Assembly (NCBI GenBank): GCA_018697195.1
Contig: CM031879.1
Span: 23,000,418-23,064,417 of the forward strand
Direction: 5' to 3'
DNA length: 64,000 bases
From: Certhia americana
Taxonomy: Eukaryota > Chordata > Aves > Passeriformes > Certhiidae
Part shown: positions 40,401-51,179 of the stretch, one piece after another
Numbering within the stretch: the first letter of the stretch is position 1
Layout of the letters: each line of letters starts with the position of its first letter
Notes under the pieces: model-generated
Databases searched by the model: none
Told to the model about the DNA's origin: nothing
Seen by the model: the letters and a program-made list of their open reading frames with translations, nothing else
Program-made: the position numbers and the translations under genes

Positions 40401-43400
40401 TTTAGTTGGACACTTATAGCTTAGCTCTGCTGGGGTTTTTTGCATTTATATTCAAAACTAGGCCATCAGACTTTAAGAGAAAATCTCCAAACATGGAGCA
40501 TGTATCCATTCTGCCCATGTTTTAGGTTGGCCAGGGCTAGTCTGACAGAGTATAGTGGCATTAGCATATAGAGCCCAAGTCAAGGTCAAGAGGCAAAGGA
40601 CAAGATGAAGAGCTCAGTGGGATGTTAGTGGTGAAAAAAAGCTGAATCCTGCTTATTCAGTGAGGTTTGGATTGAGTTAAAGTGGAGGCAGTGGACAAAA
40701 TTGTGAGCTCATGCCAGTAGAACTCCAGCAGGGACTGCTGGTCTCTGACACCCAGCTGTACCCTAATAGGACTGCATTCTCACTGAATACACTTTCTGTG
40801 TCAAAATTACATAAAAGCAATTCCCCAAAGCAATGAGATGTTCTCTGGACCTATCCACTAGAAAAATGTGACGTTTCTGAAGGATCACATAGACCAGCCT
40901 GGATCCCAGTACAATGGTGGTAAAGTGAAGTGAGAACAAACAGAGAGGGTAATAATATTAAGAAATTTATTTTCTTTTCCTTCTAACTAAACTATAAAGC
41001 GAGCCAAGAAACCCTACATAGCTTGTCTTAGGAAAAACATACATTTAAATTCAGAAATTATATTTAATTGTTTAAACCATGATGGGGTTTTTAGATTTTC
41101 TGTACGTTTTAAAAAATTATCATAAATACTTTTTTGTGCTGTCCCTCACCAAGGGAAATAGATGTGCAGGGGATGAAGTGTTTTTTGGACATAATCTTGC
41201 TCTGTTTCAGTGAGGGTATATGGTTGCAATTATGTAATCTCTGTGGGTTTAAATGCTGGTACTTGTAAATAAGGGAGAGTGAAGCTGTTACCTTGTGATT
41301 TGTAACAGAAGTTCTGCCAAAATATAAATTGCTGGATGAATTGTCTTGTATCTGTTGAAATCACCAGCAAGACTCCACTAAGCTGAAATCTCTGTTCTGT
41401 GGAAGCATGGTGAAGAAAGAATATATAAACATCAGGAAAAAAGAAATGCTAGCTCACATTTAGAAAATATGTGGCTATTTCGTTCTGTAGGAATTTAATT
41501 GTACATGGGAGAAAATCCTATAGTTAAGGTAAGGTACAGACAGTACTAAAGACAGAGTTTGTCCTAAGAATAAGTCAGAGACCGGTAGGAGCTCATGTTG
41601 GGACTGCCATTTGAGGAAGTTTTTTTATATGTATATTGACTAACATGTTTTTAACTAACTAAAATGTTTTATGTTGAATTTCTCAAAAAATATTTCACCA
41701 TAAAAATAGTAACTATTTCTTTTTAACAGTTGAGAGAAGAAGAAGGTATAATATTAATTACCGAATCAAGGAGCTTGGCACACTCATCCCCAAGTCTAAT
41801 GATCCGTGAGTTCAACTGTCTTTCCCATAATAATATTTATAATATTAATACAGGAAAAAAGAGACAGCTGTGTATACTGGCTATAGGATTGAGGAAAGGG
41901 ATACAAATGCTTCCATGCCAGGTCACTTGTTCAGATCAGGCTGTTGAAGTAACAAACCAGATTTTTGACAGATTTTGTCATGAAATTGACAGATTTTTCA
42001 TGCCTGTTGGAAAAACTTATGTGAAAGCATAATAATATGAAAGCAATTTCGGGGTGTTTAAGAGAGACTGCCACTTGAAGGGAAAACAAACAAGCAAACA
42101 AACAAAAGAACCAAAAAAGAAGAGATAAACCAAACAGCAGAAAGTCCATCTCTCTGTCTCTGAGCACAATTGTGTGGTATCTCTGGAGAAGGAAGTAGTG
42201 ATGCTTTCAGCTCTTGCCTTGGCCCTCTAGTGGGATAACACAAAATTTACGTTGTCACTGTCTGCCCTTTGACTAAGAGAAAAAAGAAATCAATTTAGAA
42301 GTCTGTAGACTGAGCATTTTTCAAAAGTCCTCAACTCAGTGCAGGGAAAGCACTAGTCCTAAAAGGCAAAGATAAAAGTAATAATTGCTATAATTGCTAT
42401 AATAATATCATTTTATGCTAATGCATATACTTACAGGAACACAAAATGCATATTGCTTGAACTTTATGTGCATTCCCTTAAAGCTTATATTTGTCATCAA
42501 CAGGAAAAAAGCTGCCTTGTAGAAAAGCCCATTGCAGGATTAAAAATAACAATTCAGAGCGATTTTAAATGCAGAATTTTACCCTTAGATTTCTTTTGTT
42601 GCTCAGGGAAGACTTAAGACAATGCACAGCATGATTGTGACTTGCATAAAATTGATTATACAGATATTGTCTTTATAATTTGCATGTCAATACAGATGTG
42701 CATGATACTTCAAATGAAAACAGCTATTGATATTTCAGCTTTTTTTCTAACCTTAGGACTAAGAAACTTTTGATTACATTAAGGATTTCTGCAACAATAC
42801 AAAGCTGTGTGAGACCTACACAAGTAGAAGGTTGTCTTTACTTGAAGTGAAGCCACCAGAGAGAAAGTTAACATACTGTATCCATTTTAGAGAATTCATA
42901 AACTCAGCTCCTTCTGTAGCATCCACCAAAGATTGGATAACTGGGCATGTTTTGTATTATTAATATGGAATTAGGTGTCAAAGCTGAATTAAAATAAAAA
43001 GTGCTTTAAATACCTAGATAAAGTTTTGGACATGTGATCCATTGCAAGCAGAAACTGTTGGAAATGTTTTAATTTTGCTGTGCATCTCTCAGTATTCAAT
43101 ACCATTTGGGCAAGTAATTGAAAGATTTCTCAGAAAAACAGTGGATGGCACTGTTGGTTTGCAGCTATAAAAGCAAAAATAGAAACTGGTTATACTGCAA
43201 TTAGAGACGGGCATGAGGTACAAATTCCAGCTGCACTTTTTGATTTCTTATAAAGGTGTTTCACTTACATGTTTTGGTCTGGATTCAGGTTGACTTTGGG
43301 AACTTAATCAAAACATTATTACCTAGAGTAATAATTTAAGCTGTTCTTAAAATGATTTACCTGGACCTGCAGTTTTGCTCCAGTAAGAGGATGATGGACT

Positions 43401-46400
43401 TCACCCTCAGTTTTTGGTGTTGTTGCCTGATGAGAAAGTTTCAAGTATAGATTCTGAAATCTTTGCCTTATCTTGTTTTGGTTTGCAAACCCATGGCTGA
43501 GTCCAGCAGTGTGACCAGACCCAGAGTGGTTTATGTTTACAAAAGCACAAGGTGAACTTAAGTATCTCACATTCTGAAGGCTGATAATCAGTACTCCTTT
43601 GGAAAGCAGATCTACTGAAAAGCTTTTAAGTTGGTGCTGAGAAAAAGAAGGCAACAAAACATGCAGGGCTTTTGAAAAAACAGGTTGCAACATAATTTTG
43701 CTATAGCTTAATGCAAGGATAAATTAATTCAAAGAAGTATAAGCAATTTTTTTTTAATTTGTATTTTTAGGTAGAAATATATTAATTTGAACATGTTTTG
43801 TTGGCTGAGCATATCTAAATTATTATTACCTTTTGGTATGGTCTTGTTTTGCCAAATCATAACTCAGCATCCTTATTCCTTCTTTCATTTCTTGCTTTTT
43901 ACTTCATAGCACCTTACTGTGCCCCCAGTCTGCCCCCTCTTCTTTGAAAGAAAGAGATTTATCAGGACTTACAATACATTATCTGAAACATTTTATCACA
44001 CGTAGCATTTTTTGCCGCATATTGATTTTAGAAGATTCTTCTTATAGTGGAAACTTAGCTGTAAAAGGAGAAAGCTTACTGATACTTAGACTAATGACTG
44101 TGAAGAAAATCAGCCTCTGCATTGAAGAGAAAATACTACTATAACTAAGCCATTGTGGTTAGCATGGCTGTCCCAGATGGCTTGCTTCAAGAAGATTACA
44201 CTCAGAATCAGAAACAGAAAAGGACATTTTTTTTTTTTTTTCCATTTGGAAACCCTTTGTGATTAATATTTCTTAGAAGTGCTGTGTGGGGTTTTTATTT
44301 CACTTTTGTTTTGTTGGTTATGTAGTGAACTTGTTTGGCTCCTGCAGAGCTTCTGCAGGGACTTTCTTTTGACTGGATTAAACCCCTATTCTTTTCACTT
44401 CTTCTTTTTTTTTTTTTTCTAATTTAATGATGAAAAGTGTGGATTACATTACATAAATGAATGGGTGTTTTAAGTTCATCAGCACTAGAAAATGAAGATA
44501 AGTTAAAAAGAACTATGACTCTTTTGTTTAATTTTCAATGCTTAGATATCCAAATGCTAAATGATTCAGAAATGCAAATCAGTTTTACAGAATAATTCAA
44601 AAATAGAATTTTAAAAATGCCAGAAATACTCAGTCATACTTTGCTGAAAAACTCATAACCTGCTCCTTTAATTATACTCACCTTTACTATTGTGTTCAAC
44701 CTTTCAAAATCCACCTTTTAGGTGGCTAACAGGATTTCTTATTGTGATGGAGTCTGGCAATGCCTGCACAAGAACAGTTTAATGGTAGTTGGACTTAAAT
44801 TGCCAGAAAGCTAAACAAGAAAAAGCCCCTTCCTTCAAGAATTCTAGTAGTTTTGCAGAATTGGAATGTTAAGAGAACTGCTGAGGATTTGGGCAGCAGC
44901 AGTGGGTTGCTCTCACTCTCTCCTTTCTGTTCTCTGCATCTACCTGTGCCTGACCTCTGTGACGTCTGTGGACAGACCCTCCAGCAGCCAGCACAAACAC
45001 ATTTCATGCAAAGGAAAAGCTCGTGTACACTCATGCTGTTATAAAGTGGAAATTTGCAGCCTCTTTCAGAATAATACACTTCGCAATTGTGCAAGTCCTC
45101 AAAACAAGTACAAAGTCCTTCCAAGTGCTTCTTTGGGCATATTTCATAAGTTTAAAGCCAGCTTCTCAGAAACAGGGAAAGAAATACTCTGCAAACACAG
45201 TTTCAACTTTGCAAATGTATTTGTTATTAGTTACTGGCCTGCATCTGACAAACTTTGTAACTATCACATTGTCTCAAACACTGCTTTTATTAATTAGTTC
45301 TAATCTTATATTACCAGATACTTCCGTCCTTCCTACAGGAGTTCAGCTTCTATAACCTAGTGAAGCTCCTTTGACTCTAACAAAGTTAAATTAATGGAAA
45401 TGAGATGAAGATCAGTCTCTTTTCTATGTTTCGTTTCTCCAAAATGGGAAACTCTACTTGGCGAGAGTTACATGTTTTGATCTCGGCATTTCACTTTTGT
45501 AGAGATTCAGATGTTAGTTAGGAGGAGACAGGATTCAGAGAATAATCAAACATAATGTGTTTTTTGCTCTTTTTATTTTTTAATTTTTAATTTTCCATAC
45601 AGATCTTGTTATTTTTGGTAAACCTCTGTTAATTAAACTCACTAACACATCTGTAGCTTGATAGAAACTTCAAATTACTCTACCACATGGACACACAGGA
45701 AGAAAGAAGCAATCCTCCTTTGCAGAGGGCATTTCTGATGACCAGATTGTCAAAACATCTTACTGCTCTCAAATGGTTTGGCTTGGAGGTATCATTTCCC
45801 ATGTATTTCAGTATTTTCAGGATGGTGCCATGCATACATTTAATAAAAATCAAGACTAAGAAAAATAAAAGCCAAATAAAAAAAAAAGCAAAGCAAATTA
45901 ATAGAACTGAAAGATCAAAATGAAGAAAAGAATTCCTGCCATATCTGAAGATCAGTAGGTCTATATCTAAGTTTTTAGGATCAAAACAGGTAAAAATGCA
46001 AGTGTTTTGTCTGTTTTTGTACAGAAGCTTCCAATTAAATGAATTACAACTGCTAGTGATTCCTTAGTTTTTAAAGGTTCTAAAAATGCGTTTGTAGGGC
46101 TTTTCATTTCAGTTTTTATCGCTAAACGTAATTTACAAATCTCTAAAAAGCAAAAACTGCCATTTCCTAGTGACATTTTTATAACTTTTTAGGTAGTTTT
46201 ATTTACACCCAATTTATAATTCTTTGTTTTCAAAGAAAAAAGAGAAACCAAATAACTGATCAGAGGATTTCTGAATTCTTATGTGCTTTGAGTTAATCCA
46301 TTTTCAAATGCTGTGTTGTTTTTTCTTCCCATCATATATGAATCTGCTTGCCTGTCTGATATGCAGAGCTAGATGCACTTCAGACTATTGTTACGCAGGA

Positions 46401-49400
46401 ATCTCACCCTTACCAGCCCAAATTTGCCTTCATCCTCGCCAGTTGCATTGTGACTCTTCCAGCCCTGCAGATCTGCATAGAGCCTCTGTTGCTCCACAGC
46501 ACTGTCCTGTGACTGCTGTGTGGTGCTCTGGGCTAGAATGAATGCAGAGTGCTTGTGATGCAGAATCAGCACAGACACCTTCAGTATTTTCGTTAGATCC
46601 TGGTAAAGAGAGACACGAAGTGAAATACATGTTGGCTTCTAAGGTGACCAGCTGTTCCTTTGCTGTGTTGCCTTCAGACACTGGAGGTTCAACTTCAATA
46701 TTCTTCATTTAATAAGACTCCAACCAGTATATGTACATATGAAAAGTGATGTAGAAGCCATATGTGGGATACACACACGTGCACAGACACACAAAGTGTA
46801 CACAGATTAAAGAACTGTCTTTAAATAACAATAGCAACAACCGTATTTTTATCCTAGCTCTCCATTAGAGTTTTGCCTCTCAGATCTGTAAAATATTACC
46901 ACAAGAGATGTCTATCCATATGTGTCTCATGCTAAAGCTGACCAGGTCCATCTCTCTGGCAGTTTTATTCCAGGAATTAGTCTTTCAGTGAAGATATATT
47001 TAAAACTTTGAAAAAAAACATTACCATAGAAATTAAAACTATCAAGGAAACATGAACTAAAAGTAAGCCATATCACAAGGTGATATTAAGTATAACAATT
47101 AAGTGAAACAGGAATGAATTTAATCAAAAAATATTTCAAATACAGGCATGAATATATGGCTTATTGATATGTCAGTCAGAAAAATTAACCAAAAATAATT
47201 TTGTATGATTTTGAATTCATAAAATTTTATAATTGACATGATTTTTTTTTTGTGAAAACACTATGAAATATTTTCTAAATATGTGATATATTCAAACTTT
47301 TCTGCTGCTGTTACTTTTCCTCAATTATTTCCATTTTTCCAGCTATGGATTTGTTTCTAATTTCATAGTACTTTATCTTTAGGTTCAGACCATCAGTTCA
47401 TGCCTGTCTGAGTTCTGGTTTTAGGACTTATTAGACACTAACCTCCTTGTTGAGGCAAATTGTATTTCTCCATATAGCTTATATAGCTCATATCTGAGAT
47501 GGGAGTGGAAAATCCCCATTTGAACAATTCTTGTCCTGCTAACTTTATTTATTTTGTTTAGCTTCTTATTCGTGAGTGGACTGACATAGACAGACAGACA
47601 GACACTTCACTGCCTTTCAAACTCCACTGCAATTTAGTTAAACAGGGACCTCTCGGTGTTTTACCTAACTTTCCAAAGAGGTGTGAAGAAAATGAAATTG
47701 TGACATGGCGATGGCAGTCAAAGATATATATACCAAAAGATTCCTTAACCTTTTTTAGAATACATACCAAATTATGTTTTGGTTTTGTAGACAGCAGACA
47801 ACAATTAGACAACAATTATTTTCTCTGTGACCTCCTCACCTTCTAATCCCAAAAGCTGTGCATTTCTGGCCTGCAGCACTGAAAAGAGGGGAAGTCCCAA
47901 CATATTGGAGCCTCACAGTTTGTGTGCTGCCCAGAGAGAACTGATATTTGAATTTGAGCACTCTTGGATAAAAAAAATGGTACTCCCAAATCTCTAGCAA
48001 ATTATCTGAATTCTATGATATGGTTAAACACTGTGACGTTGTATCACAAATAATTTTGTGTATTCTTCTTAGTGTCTTAAAGATATCAGCTCCACAGGGT
48101 TTTATCCCCAGTTAACCATCAGGAAAAGCTGGGTGATCTGGGTCTCTAAATCCTGTACCTGCCTGGCTTTTGCACTGTGCATTCAGAAGTAAAATAACTG
48201 CAGAAATCTCTAAGGGTGCTTAGCCACATTAGGGGAAATGGAGGGGCAAGTACCATGACCAGTGACAGGACTCAAGGAAATGACATGAGGCTGTCAGAGG
48301 AGGTTTAGGCTGGATATCAGGAAAAGGTTTTCACCAGTGTAGTTAAGCACTTGGAAACAGGTTCTGCAGGGAAGTGGTCATAGCACCACAGCAGAGCTCA
48401 AGAAGTGTTTGTACAATGCTGTCAGCACATAGTATGATTCTTGAGGTGTCCTGTGCAAGGCCAGGATTTGGACTCACTAATCCTGATGGGTGCTTTCCAA
48501 CTCAGCATATTCTGTGATTCTGTGAATCAGGGAAAGTGACAACAGCCAGGCATATAATTAGTATTTTTTTCCACTCCATAAATGACAGCATGTAAATAAA
48601 TATCTCTGGAATAGGTATTGAAAAAATGCTTGTCCCTCCCAACATCAGATTCTTACTTCTTTTAATAGCTTTTCTTTCTCACGGTTGTGTTTGGGACCAG
48701 AAGTTTGGCCAACCTTCTGCTCAGCCTAGGCAAACTTGCAGTGAAGCAGATAGTTTGGATAAAGCCCATATATCTGTGTATTTAATGCAGTGAACCCTTC
48801 CTGTATCATAAAATACTGAAATTTATTAGAAATTAAACATTTTCAGCAAAATTCATTCTTGTTCTAAGACCTTAATTAAAGGAATGCATTTGAATAAAAT
48901 AAAGGAAAATTTGGTAAATAGATGCATGAGACAGTTTCATTTGAACAAGTGTTTTGTTGCTAGTAAGGCTGCTTGTAAGCTGAAAGTCTAATCATGATTT
49001 CCTGAATGATGGGCAAGTTTAATCTAATTTTTTTGCAAAGCTTTTATTTTAAGTTGGGGTCTGCATGTAGCTGTAGATTTTAACTTGGTTTTTACATTGT
49101 TTCAAGATTTTTGAACATGATTTTTGTCATTCCCTAATCATTATGGTTATGAAAGTGTGATTTTTTTTTGGTCTGTCATCAATGAGGAGTGGCATTCAGC
49201 ACACATCTTTTTTTTTTCTCTACAAGCATAAAAGCAACCTCATTAGTAAGTCAGGTAAAAGGAGTAGTATATTCAAAATGATCTTTAAAAATTTAGGCTT
49301 AAGTCCTCAGTAATGTATATTTCCTAGTTCATTAATGCAGAAATACTGCACATAGATTTTAATCTTAGAGTTAATAATAAAAGCAATTTTCACTAAAAAT

Positions 49401-51179
49401 ATAAAAACTGTAATGGTAGAATCATGATATTGCATTTAGCTCTCCCACAAAAAGTCACTTTATTACTTTCTTTTGACACTTATTTTCATTCTGGGATTAA
49501 TTTTACTATATAAGGGCTTCTTAACTATTCTATTAAAATTTCCATTCAGAAGCAATAATATCTAAGAGTGAATAATAGTCATGTAAATCATTATTTCATA
49601 TTAATGTAAAAGATTTTGTAAGTTCTTATGAATTCTGCTGACATGCACAATTGTGAAAAGGTTATCTCTACATTCTGCAGTGATATGCGCTGGAACAAAG
49701 GAACTATTTTAAAAGCATCGGTAGAGTACATCAAGTGGCTACAAAAAGAACAACAGAGAGCCAGAGAATTAGAACACAGGCAGAAGAAATTGGAGCATGC
49801 TAACAGAAGACTTCTACTCCGAATTCAGGTTTGTATAAGTGTGGCCACAAAGTAGAAAGCTTTCTCAGTACTCATCCCCCATCAAATTTTGTTAATCCAT
49901 ATAATTTCTTCTCAAATGATATTTATTAAAAATAAATTGACTTTGTATATTTATTTCTGTTTATATTGGGGACAGGGTATTCTTTAGATTTCTAGGAAAT
50001 TTCTTTGATAATTATATCTTACATGAAGTAACTAGTGGAAAAGAAATAAAATATTTTTACAGTTTCATTATGCATGTGTTAGAAACATAGAAAGACAAAA
50101 AACAAACAAAAATAACTCCAAAACAAAACAAACAAACAAACAAAAAAAGGAAATAAGTATATTCCTGCACCCAAAACCCAATACTGGACACAAAGTTCCC
50201 TTCAGTATTTTAATTTTCCCTTTCAAAATATTTAAAGCATTACACTCCCTGGTAAGAGTGTCTTATGTTGTATCTGCTTTTAACACAAAGAGACAGAATA
50301 AAGCCCTTCATGGTCTGAAAAGCAAGATTCTAGTTTAGACACATGCCTATGGAAATGGGATGGGTAGATAGGTAGATACCCATAAAACAAATGATCTAAC
50401 ATATGTTGATTTACTCATATATCTGCATACTATAAGCATTATCAAGTAAAGAATCTTCTTTTTCTCTGGATAATTTTTATAAGTTTTATAATGAACTACC
50501 AAGTTGCAACTTTTTTTTCTGCTACCTTCATTGGATTCAGTATGCAATGGTTTTAGAGAGGCTGTCCTACCTCTTCTGTTCCTGTAGAATAGTTGCTCAA
50601 TGACAGAAAGGGATATAAAAACACTTGAGTGGCAAATTTTCTTAGATAAAAAAAATTAATATTTTAAAATGTAATCTCACAACTGGGCAACAGGTCTAAA
50701 AATTTTCACGCATGATTTGTATACTTTATGTGATTTTTCAGAAGAGATGGTTCTGTCTTTTAAAACTGTTGTCTAATTATTTTTGTTTGAAATGTTAGGA
50801 ACTGGAGATCCAGGCACGTGCACACGGCCTTCCACTCATGTCTTCCCTCAGTGCTGTTGATTTAGCTGCACAGGTCATCAAGCAACAGTCTTATCCAGAG
50901 GAGAACTCTATAGATTACTGTCAACAAATGCCTCTGGTACATGGACAAAATTCTGATGTCTGCGATGGATCTACAGCCTTTTCTGATCCACTTTCACACT
51001 TCACAGATTTGTCCTTCAGCGCAGCTTTAAAAGAAGAACAACGACTAGAGGAAATTTTATTGGACGACACAGTATCACCATTTGGAACAGACCCACTCTT
51101 GTCCTCCACATCTCCAGCTGCATCAAAAGAGAGCAGCAGGAGAAGCAGCTTTAGCACAGATGATGGAGATGATTTATAA
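16246..51179 (+). CDS. TFEC: TFEC, transcription factor EC (bHLH-leucine zipper, MiT/TFE family); 5' end not identified
   Basis: TFEC is a nuclear transcription factor that binds E-box/M-box DNA (CAYGTG cores) as a homodimer or as a heterodimer with MITF, TFEB or TFE3. Coding join: 16246-16497, 18807-18902, 36495-36609, 37475-37531, 41730-41805, 49681-49828, 50799-51179, which is 1125 bases or 374 residues plus stop. All six internal introns are GT-AG and the reading phase is kept throughout. In the joined protein, residues 1-84 are the MITF/TFEB-like N-terminal segment, 86-96 the acidic activation motif, 164-186 the basic region, then helix-loop-helix to about 224. Zipper leucines are 229, 236, 243 and 250, and a serine-rich tail ends at 374. 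TFEC is preferred over MITF because residues 180-186 read YNINYRI (MITF has FNINDRI), 218-224 read WLQKEQQ, and the tail ends [11 protein letters not shown]. The initiating exon is missing, so this is a 5'-partial model. Human TFEC is about 347 residues. Confidence 0.96.
16498..18806 (+). other. TFEC intron between coding exons 1 and 2
   Basis: This 2.3 kb GT-AG intron (GTAGGG...TTATCAG) holds a TCTCA pentanucleotide microsatellite, listed separately. No RNA gene, recognised mobile element or further exon is visible. Confidence 0.9.
17647..17697. repeat. (TCTCA)n pentanucleotide microsatellite, nine perfect copies
   Basis: Nine uninterrupted TCTCA units occupy 17651-17695, with degenerate copies at each edge. 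A perfect pentamer array of this length is likely to be polymorphic. Confidence 0.97.
18807..18902 (+). CDS. TFEC: TFEC in-window coding exon 2 (acidic activation motif)
   Basis: This 32-codon exon has phase 0 at both ends, acceptor TTTTATCAG and donor GTAAGT. It encodes [13 protein letters not shown] (residues 85-97), the counterpart of MITF DDVIDDIISLES, a short amphipathic acidic motif that in MITF recruits p300/CBP. It then runs to ETPLLMQRT (108-116), matching TFEC proteins. Both ends being in phase 0 means the exon can be skipped without a frameshift. That would remove the activation motif, a type of isoform reported in mammalian TFEC. The codon at 18807 is ATG and could act as an internal start. 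Confidence 0.95.
23016..23227 (+). mobile_element. CR1 LINE 3' end, sense to TFEC
   Basis: Blocks GAGTGGTGAGACACTGTTAC, AGGTTGCCCAGGGAAGCTGT, GTTCAAGGCCAGGTTGGATA and GAGCAACCTGGTTTGATGGG follow in canonical CR1 order and end in ACCATTCTATG. The copy is 5'-truncated, as is usual for CR1, and keeps only the final 200 bases or so. It is less diverged than the CR1 piece at 28735. Confidence 0.93.
28735..29330 (+). mobile_element. Ancient CR1 LINE fragment, 3' part of ORF2, sense to TFEC
   Basis: TATTTTCATTAGTCATCTTGG followed by ATGAAATTTACTGTGG parallels the CR1 'FINDLD...KFADDTK' region at DNA level. Later GACAGAAAAAGATCTGGTAG matches the CR1 'AEKDLG' region, then CACTGGGCACAAAACTCC, and finally the TTTAGC...AGTCTTAAGAGAG block. 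Many indels are present. It resembles the old CR1 type common in non-avian reptiles rather than young bird CR1. Boundaries are approximate. Confidence 0.62.
31051..31213. repeat. Compound AT/GT/GTAT microsatellite
   Basis: About 160 bases alternate among (TA)n, (GT)n and (GTAT)n, with several (TA)8-9 runs and (GTAT)3-4 blocks. Open frames across it on both strands code only monotonous Tyr/Ile/Val/Cys or Thr/His/Tyr/Ile repeats and are artefacts. Such alternating purine-pyrimidine DNA can adopt Z-form or cruciform structure. Confidence 0.97.
32158..33440 (-). mobile_element. CR1 LINE internal fragment (endonuclease to start of RT), antisense to TFEC
   Basis: This is the longest repeat in the window. 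On the plus strand, CTTCTGGCCCACCTTGTAG, GGCAAAGAAGGCATTAAG, CAGTGGCCAGATTAAATTCTA, CTTCCTGGACTCCTTTCCCC, CCAACCAGTCTCCTAAACAGG-like blocks and ACAATCAAAACACTCCCTAAA follow in the order expected for the reverse complement of CR1 ORF2. On the minus strand this runs from the C-terminal endonuclease through the linker to the KKGRKEDPGN-type motif at the start of RT. Stops and indels break it. A sense CR1 piece lies 190 bases to the right (33630), covering the next part of ORF2. Confidence 0.92.
33630..33915 (+). mobile_element. CR1 LINE internal fragment (late ORF2), sense to TFEC
   Basis: GGCTGGACAGTCACTGAGTG, AAACAAAGACAAGTCTTGGA, TTCTGCACCTAGGATGGGG, GGGCCCTGGTTGATGACCAG and AATATGAGTCAGCAGTGCCC follow CR1 order for the part of ORF2 after the RT catalytic region. 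The copy stops at GGGATTGTCCCA, well before the CR1 3' UTR, so its 3' end has been lost. It lies in opposite orientation to the CR1 piece at 32158-33440. Confidence 0.88.
36495..36609 (+). CDS. TFEC: TFEC in-window coding exon 3 (linker with SUMO motif)
   Basis: This 115-base exon (phase 0 in, phase 1 out) has acceptor CCCCTCAAG and donor GTAAAA. It encodes [17 protein letters not shown] (117-133), then the Cys-Pro-Ala-Asn-Leu-Pro block and VKRELT (149-154). VKRE fits the psi-K-x-E SUMO consensus and equals the MITF Lys182 site, so Lys150 is the likely acceptor; function is inferred from the family. The acceptor choice rests on the fit to the human LSGSILDVYSG block. A second AG lies eight bases inside (CTATCTAG) but would break the frame. 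Confidence 0.94.
36610..37474 (+). other. TFEC intron between coding exons 3 and 4
   Basis: This short 865-base GT-AG intron (GTAAAA...CTGTCAG) shows no repeat or RNA gene that I recognise. Confidence 0.92.
37475..37531 (+). CDS. TFEC: TFEC in-window coding exon 4 (start of basic DNA-binding region)
   Basis: This 57-base exon has acceptor CTTTCTGTCAG and donor GTAAGT. With its split codons it encodes [20 protein letters not shown] (155-174). The stretch [11 protein letters not shown] is identical across the MiT/TFE family. His171 and Ile174 correspond to MITF His209 and Ile212, which contact the E-box/M-box; Ile is the residue that lets this family read M-boxes. No in-frame alternative acceptor equal to the MITF six-residue insert (exon 6a) is present: the upstream sequence meets TAA in that frame. 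Confidence 0.96.
37532..41729 (+). other. TFEC intron between coding exons 4 and 5
   Basis: This 4.2 kb GT-AG intron (GTAAGT...TTAACAG) splits the basic region. It contains a short CR1 tail at 38411-38486. Otherwise it is AT-rich sequence without recognised features. Confidence 0.92.
38411..38486 (+). mobile_element. CR1 LINE 3'-terminal fragment
   Basis: GACTTGGATTTAATGATCCTT, ATAACTTCCAACTTGAGATA and the terminal ATTCTATGATTCTATGA match the last 75 bases or so of a CR1 of the same type as 48256-48526. The two ATTCTATG octamers at 38469-38484 are the diagnostic 3' end. Confidence 0.9.
41730..41805 (+). CDS. TFEC: TFEC in-window coding exon 5 (basic region and helix 1)
   Basis: This 76-base exon has acceptor TTTTTAACAG and donor GTGAGT. 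It encodes [20 protein letters not shown] through Asn-Asp (175-198), completing the basic region and helix 1. Glu175 and Arg179 equal MITF Glu213 and Arg217, the E-box base and backbone contacts. Tyr184 replaces the Asp found in MITF, a TFEC hallmark. The exon splits codons at both ends: Ile174 is shared with the previous exon and Pro199 with the next. The open frame runs on into the intron past 41805, but the family match stops exactly at the donor. Confidence 0.97.
41806..49680 (+). other. TFEC intron between coding exons 5 and 6
   Basis: This 7.9 kb GT-AG intron (GTGAGT...TCTGCAG) interrupts the helix-loop-helix at the start of the loop. It holds a CR1 3' end at 48256-48526 and poly-T runs near 44227 and 44405. 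It also has the longest open frames in the window (143 codons at 44866-45297 plus; 124 codons at 43319-43693 minus). These show no recognisable domain and are treated as chance. Confidence 0.88.
48256..48526 (+). mobile_element. CR1 LINE 3' end, sense to TFEC
   Basis: CAGTGACAGGACTCAAGGAAA, GGTTTAGGCTGGATATCAGG, AAAAGGTTTTCACCAG, GGGAAGTGGTCATAGCACCA, CAAGGCCAGGATTTGGACTC and GCTTTCCAACTCAGCATATT follow in CR1 order, ending ATTCTGTGATTCTGTGA. This is a 5'-truncated copy of about 270 bases. Confidence 0.95.
49681..49828 (+). CDS. TFEC: TFEC in-window coding exon 6 (loop, helix 2, leucine zipper)
   Basis: This 148-base exon has acceptor CATTCTGCAG and donor GTTTGT. It encodes [20 protein letters not shown] (200-219), which is the loop and helix 2, then the first three heptads of the zipper with leucines at 229, 236 and 243 ([20 protein letters not shown]). 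In MITF a three-residue register shift in this zipper restricts dimerisation to MiT/TFE partners, and the same spacing is kept here. An open frame extends about 50 bases upstream of the acceptor; those codons are intronic. Confidence 0.97.
49829..50798 (+). other. TFEC intron between coding exons 6 and 7
   Basis: This 970-base intron (GTTTGT...ATGTTAG) interrupts the leucine zipper between Gln248 and Glu249, the conserved MiT-family position. It includes an A-rich AAAC repeat at 50096-50148 and nothing else recognised. Confidence 0.92.
50096..50148. repeat. A-rich (AAAC)n low-complexity tract
   Basis: The tract alternates AAAC and AACAA units and ends CAAACAAACAAACAAAAAAAG. It is simple repeat sequence within the last intron. 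Confidence 0.85.
50799..51179 (+). CDS. TFEC: TFEC in-window coding exon 7 (terminal: end of zipper, C-terminal domain, stop)
   Basis: This is the final coding exon, with acceptor GAAATGTTAG. It holds 126 codons plus TAA. It starts [12 protein letters not shown] (249-260), closing the zipper with Leu250. It then carries [20 protein letters not shown] and [18 protein letters not shown], family C-terminal activation-domain signatures. It ends [15 protein letters not shown] (360-374), the conserved serine cluster also found at the TFEB and TFE3 C terminus. VIKQQS (274-279) stands where MITF has the second SUMO motif IKQE; the Glu is lost, as in human TFEC. Confidence 0.97.
   Translation, partial: ELEIQARAHGLPLMSSLSAVDLAAQVIKQQSYPEENSIDYCQQMPLVHGQNSDVCDGSTAFSDPLSHFTDLSFSAALKEEQRLEEILLDDTVSPFGTDPLLSSTSPAASKESSRRSSFSTDDGDDL

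Noticed and set aside
43319..43693. 124-codon minus-strand open frame in the same intron
   Set aside because: No family similarity recognised, no promoter or splice context; at this window size a frame of this length can arise by chance.
44866..45297. 143-codon plus-strand open frame, the longest in the window, inside the intron before in-window exon 6
   Set aside because: It has no recognisable domain; two other frames and the minus strand are also open here, which points to locally stop-poor sequence rather than a gene. A hydrophobic N-terminal part is not enough evidence.
46430..46708. 92-codon minus-strand frame starting [13 protein letters not shown] in a less AT-rich patch
   Set aside because: It looks mildly protein-like, but I recognise no family and see no splice sites or promoter; kept only as a note.
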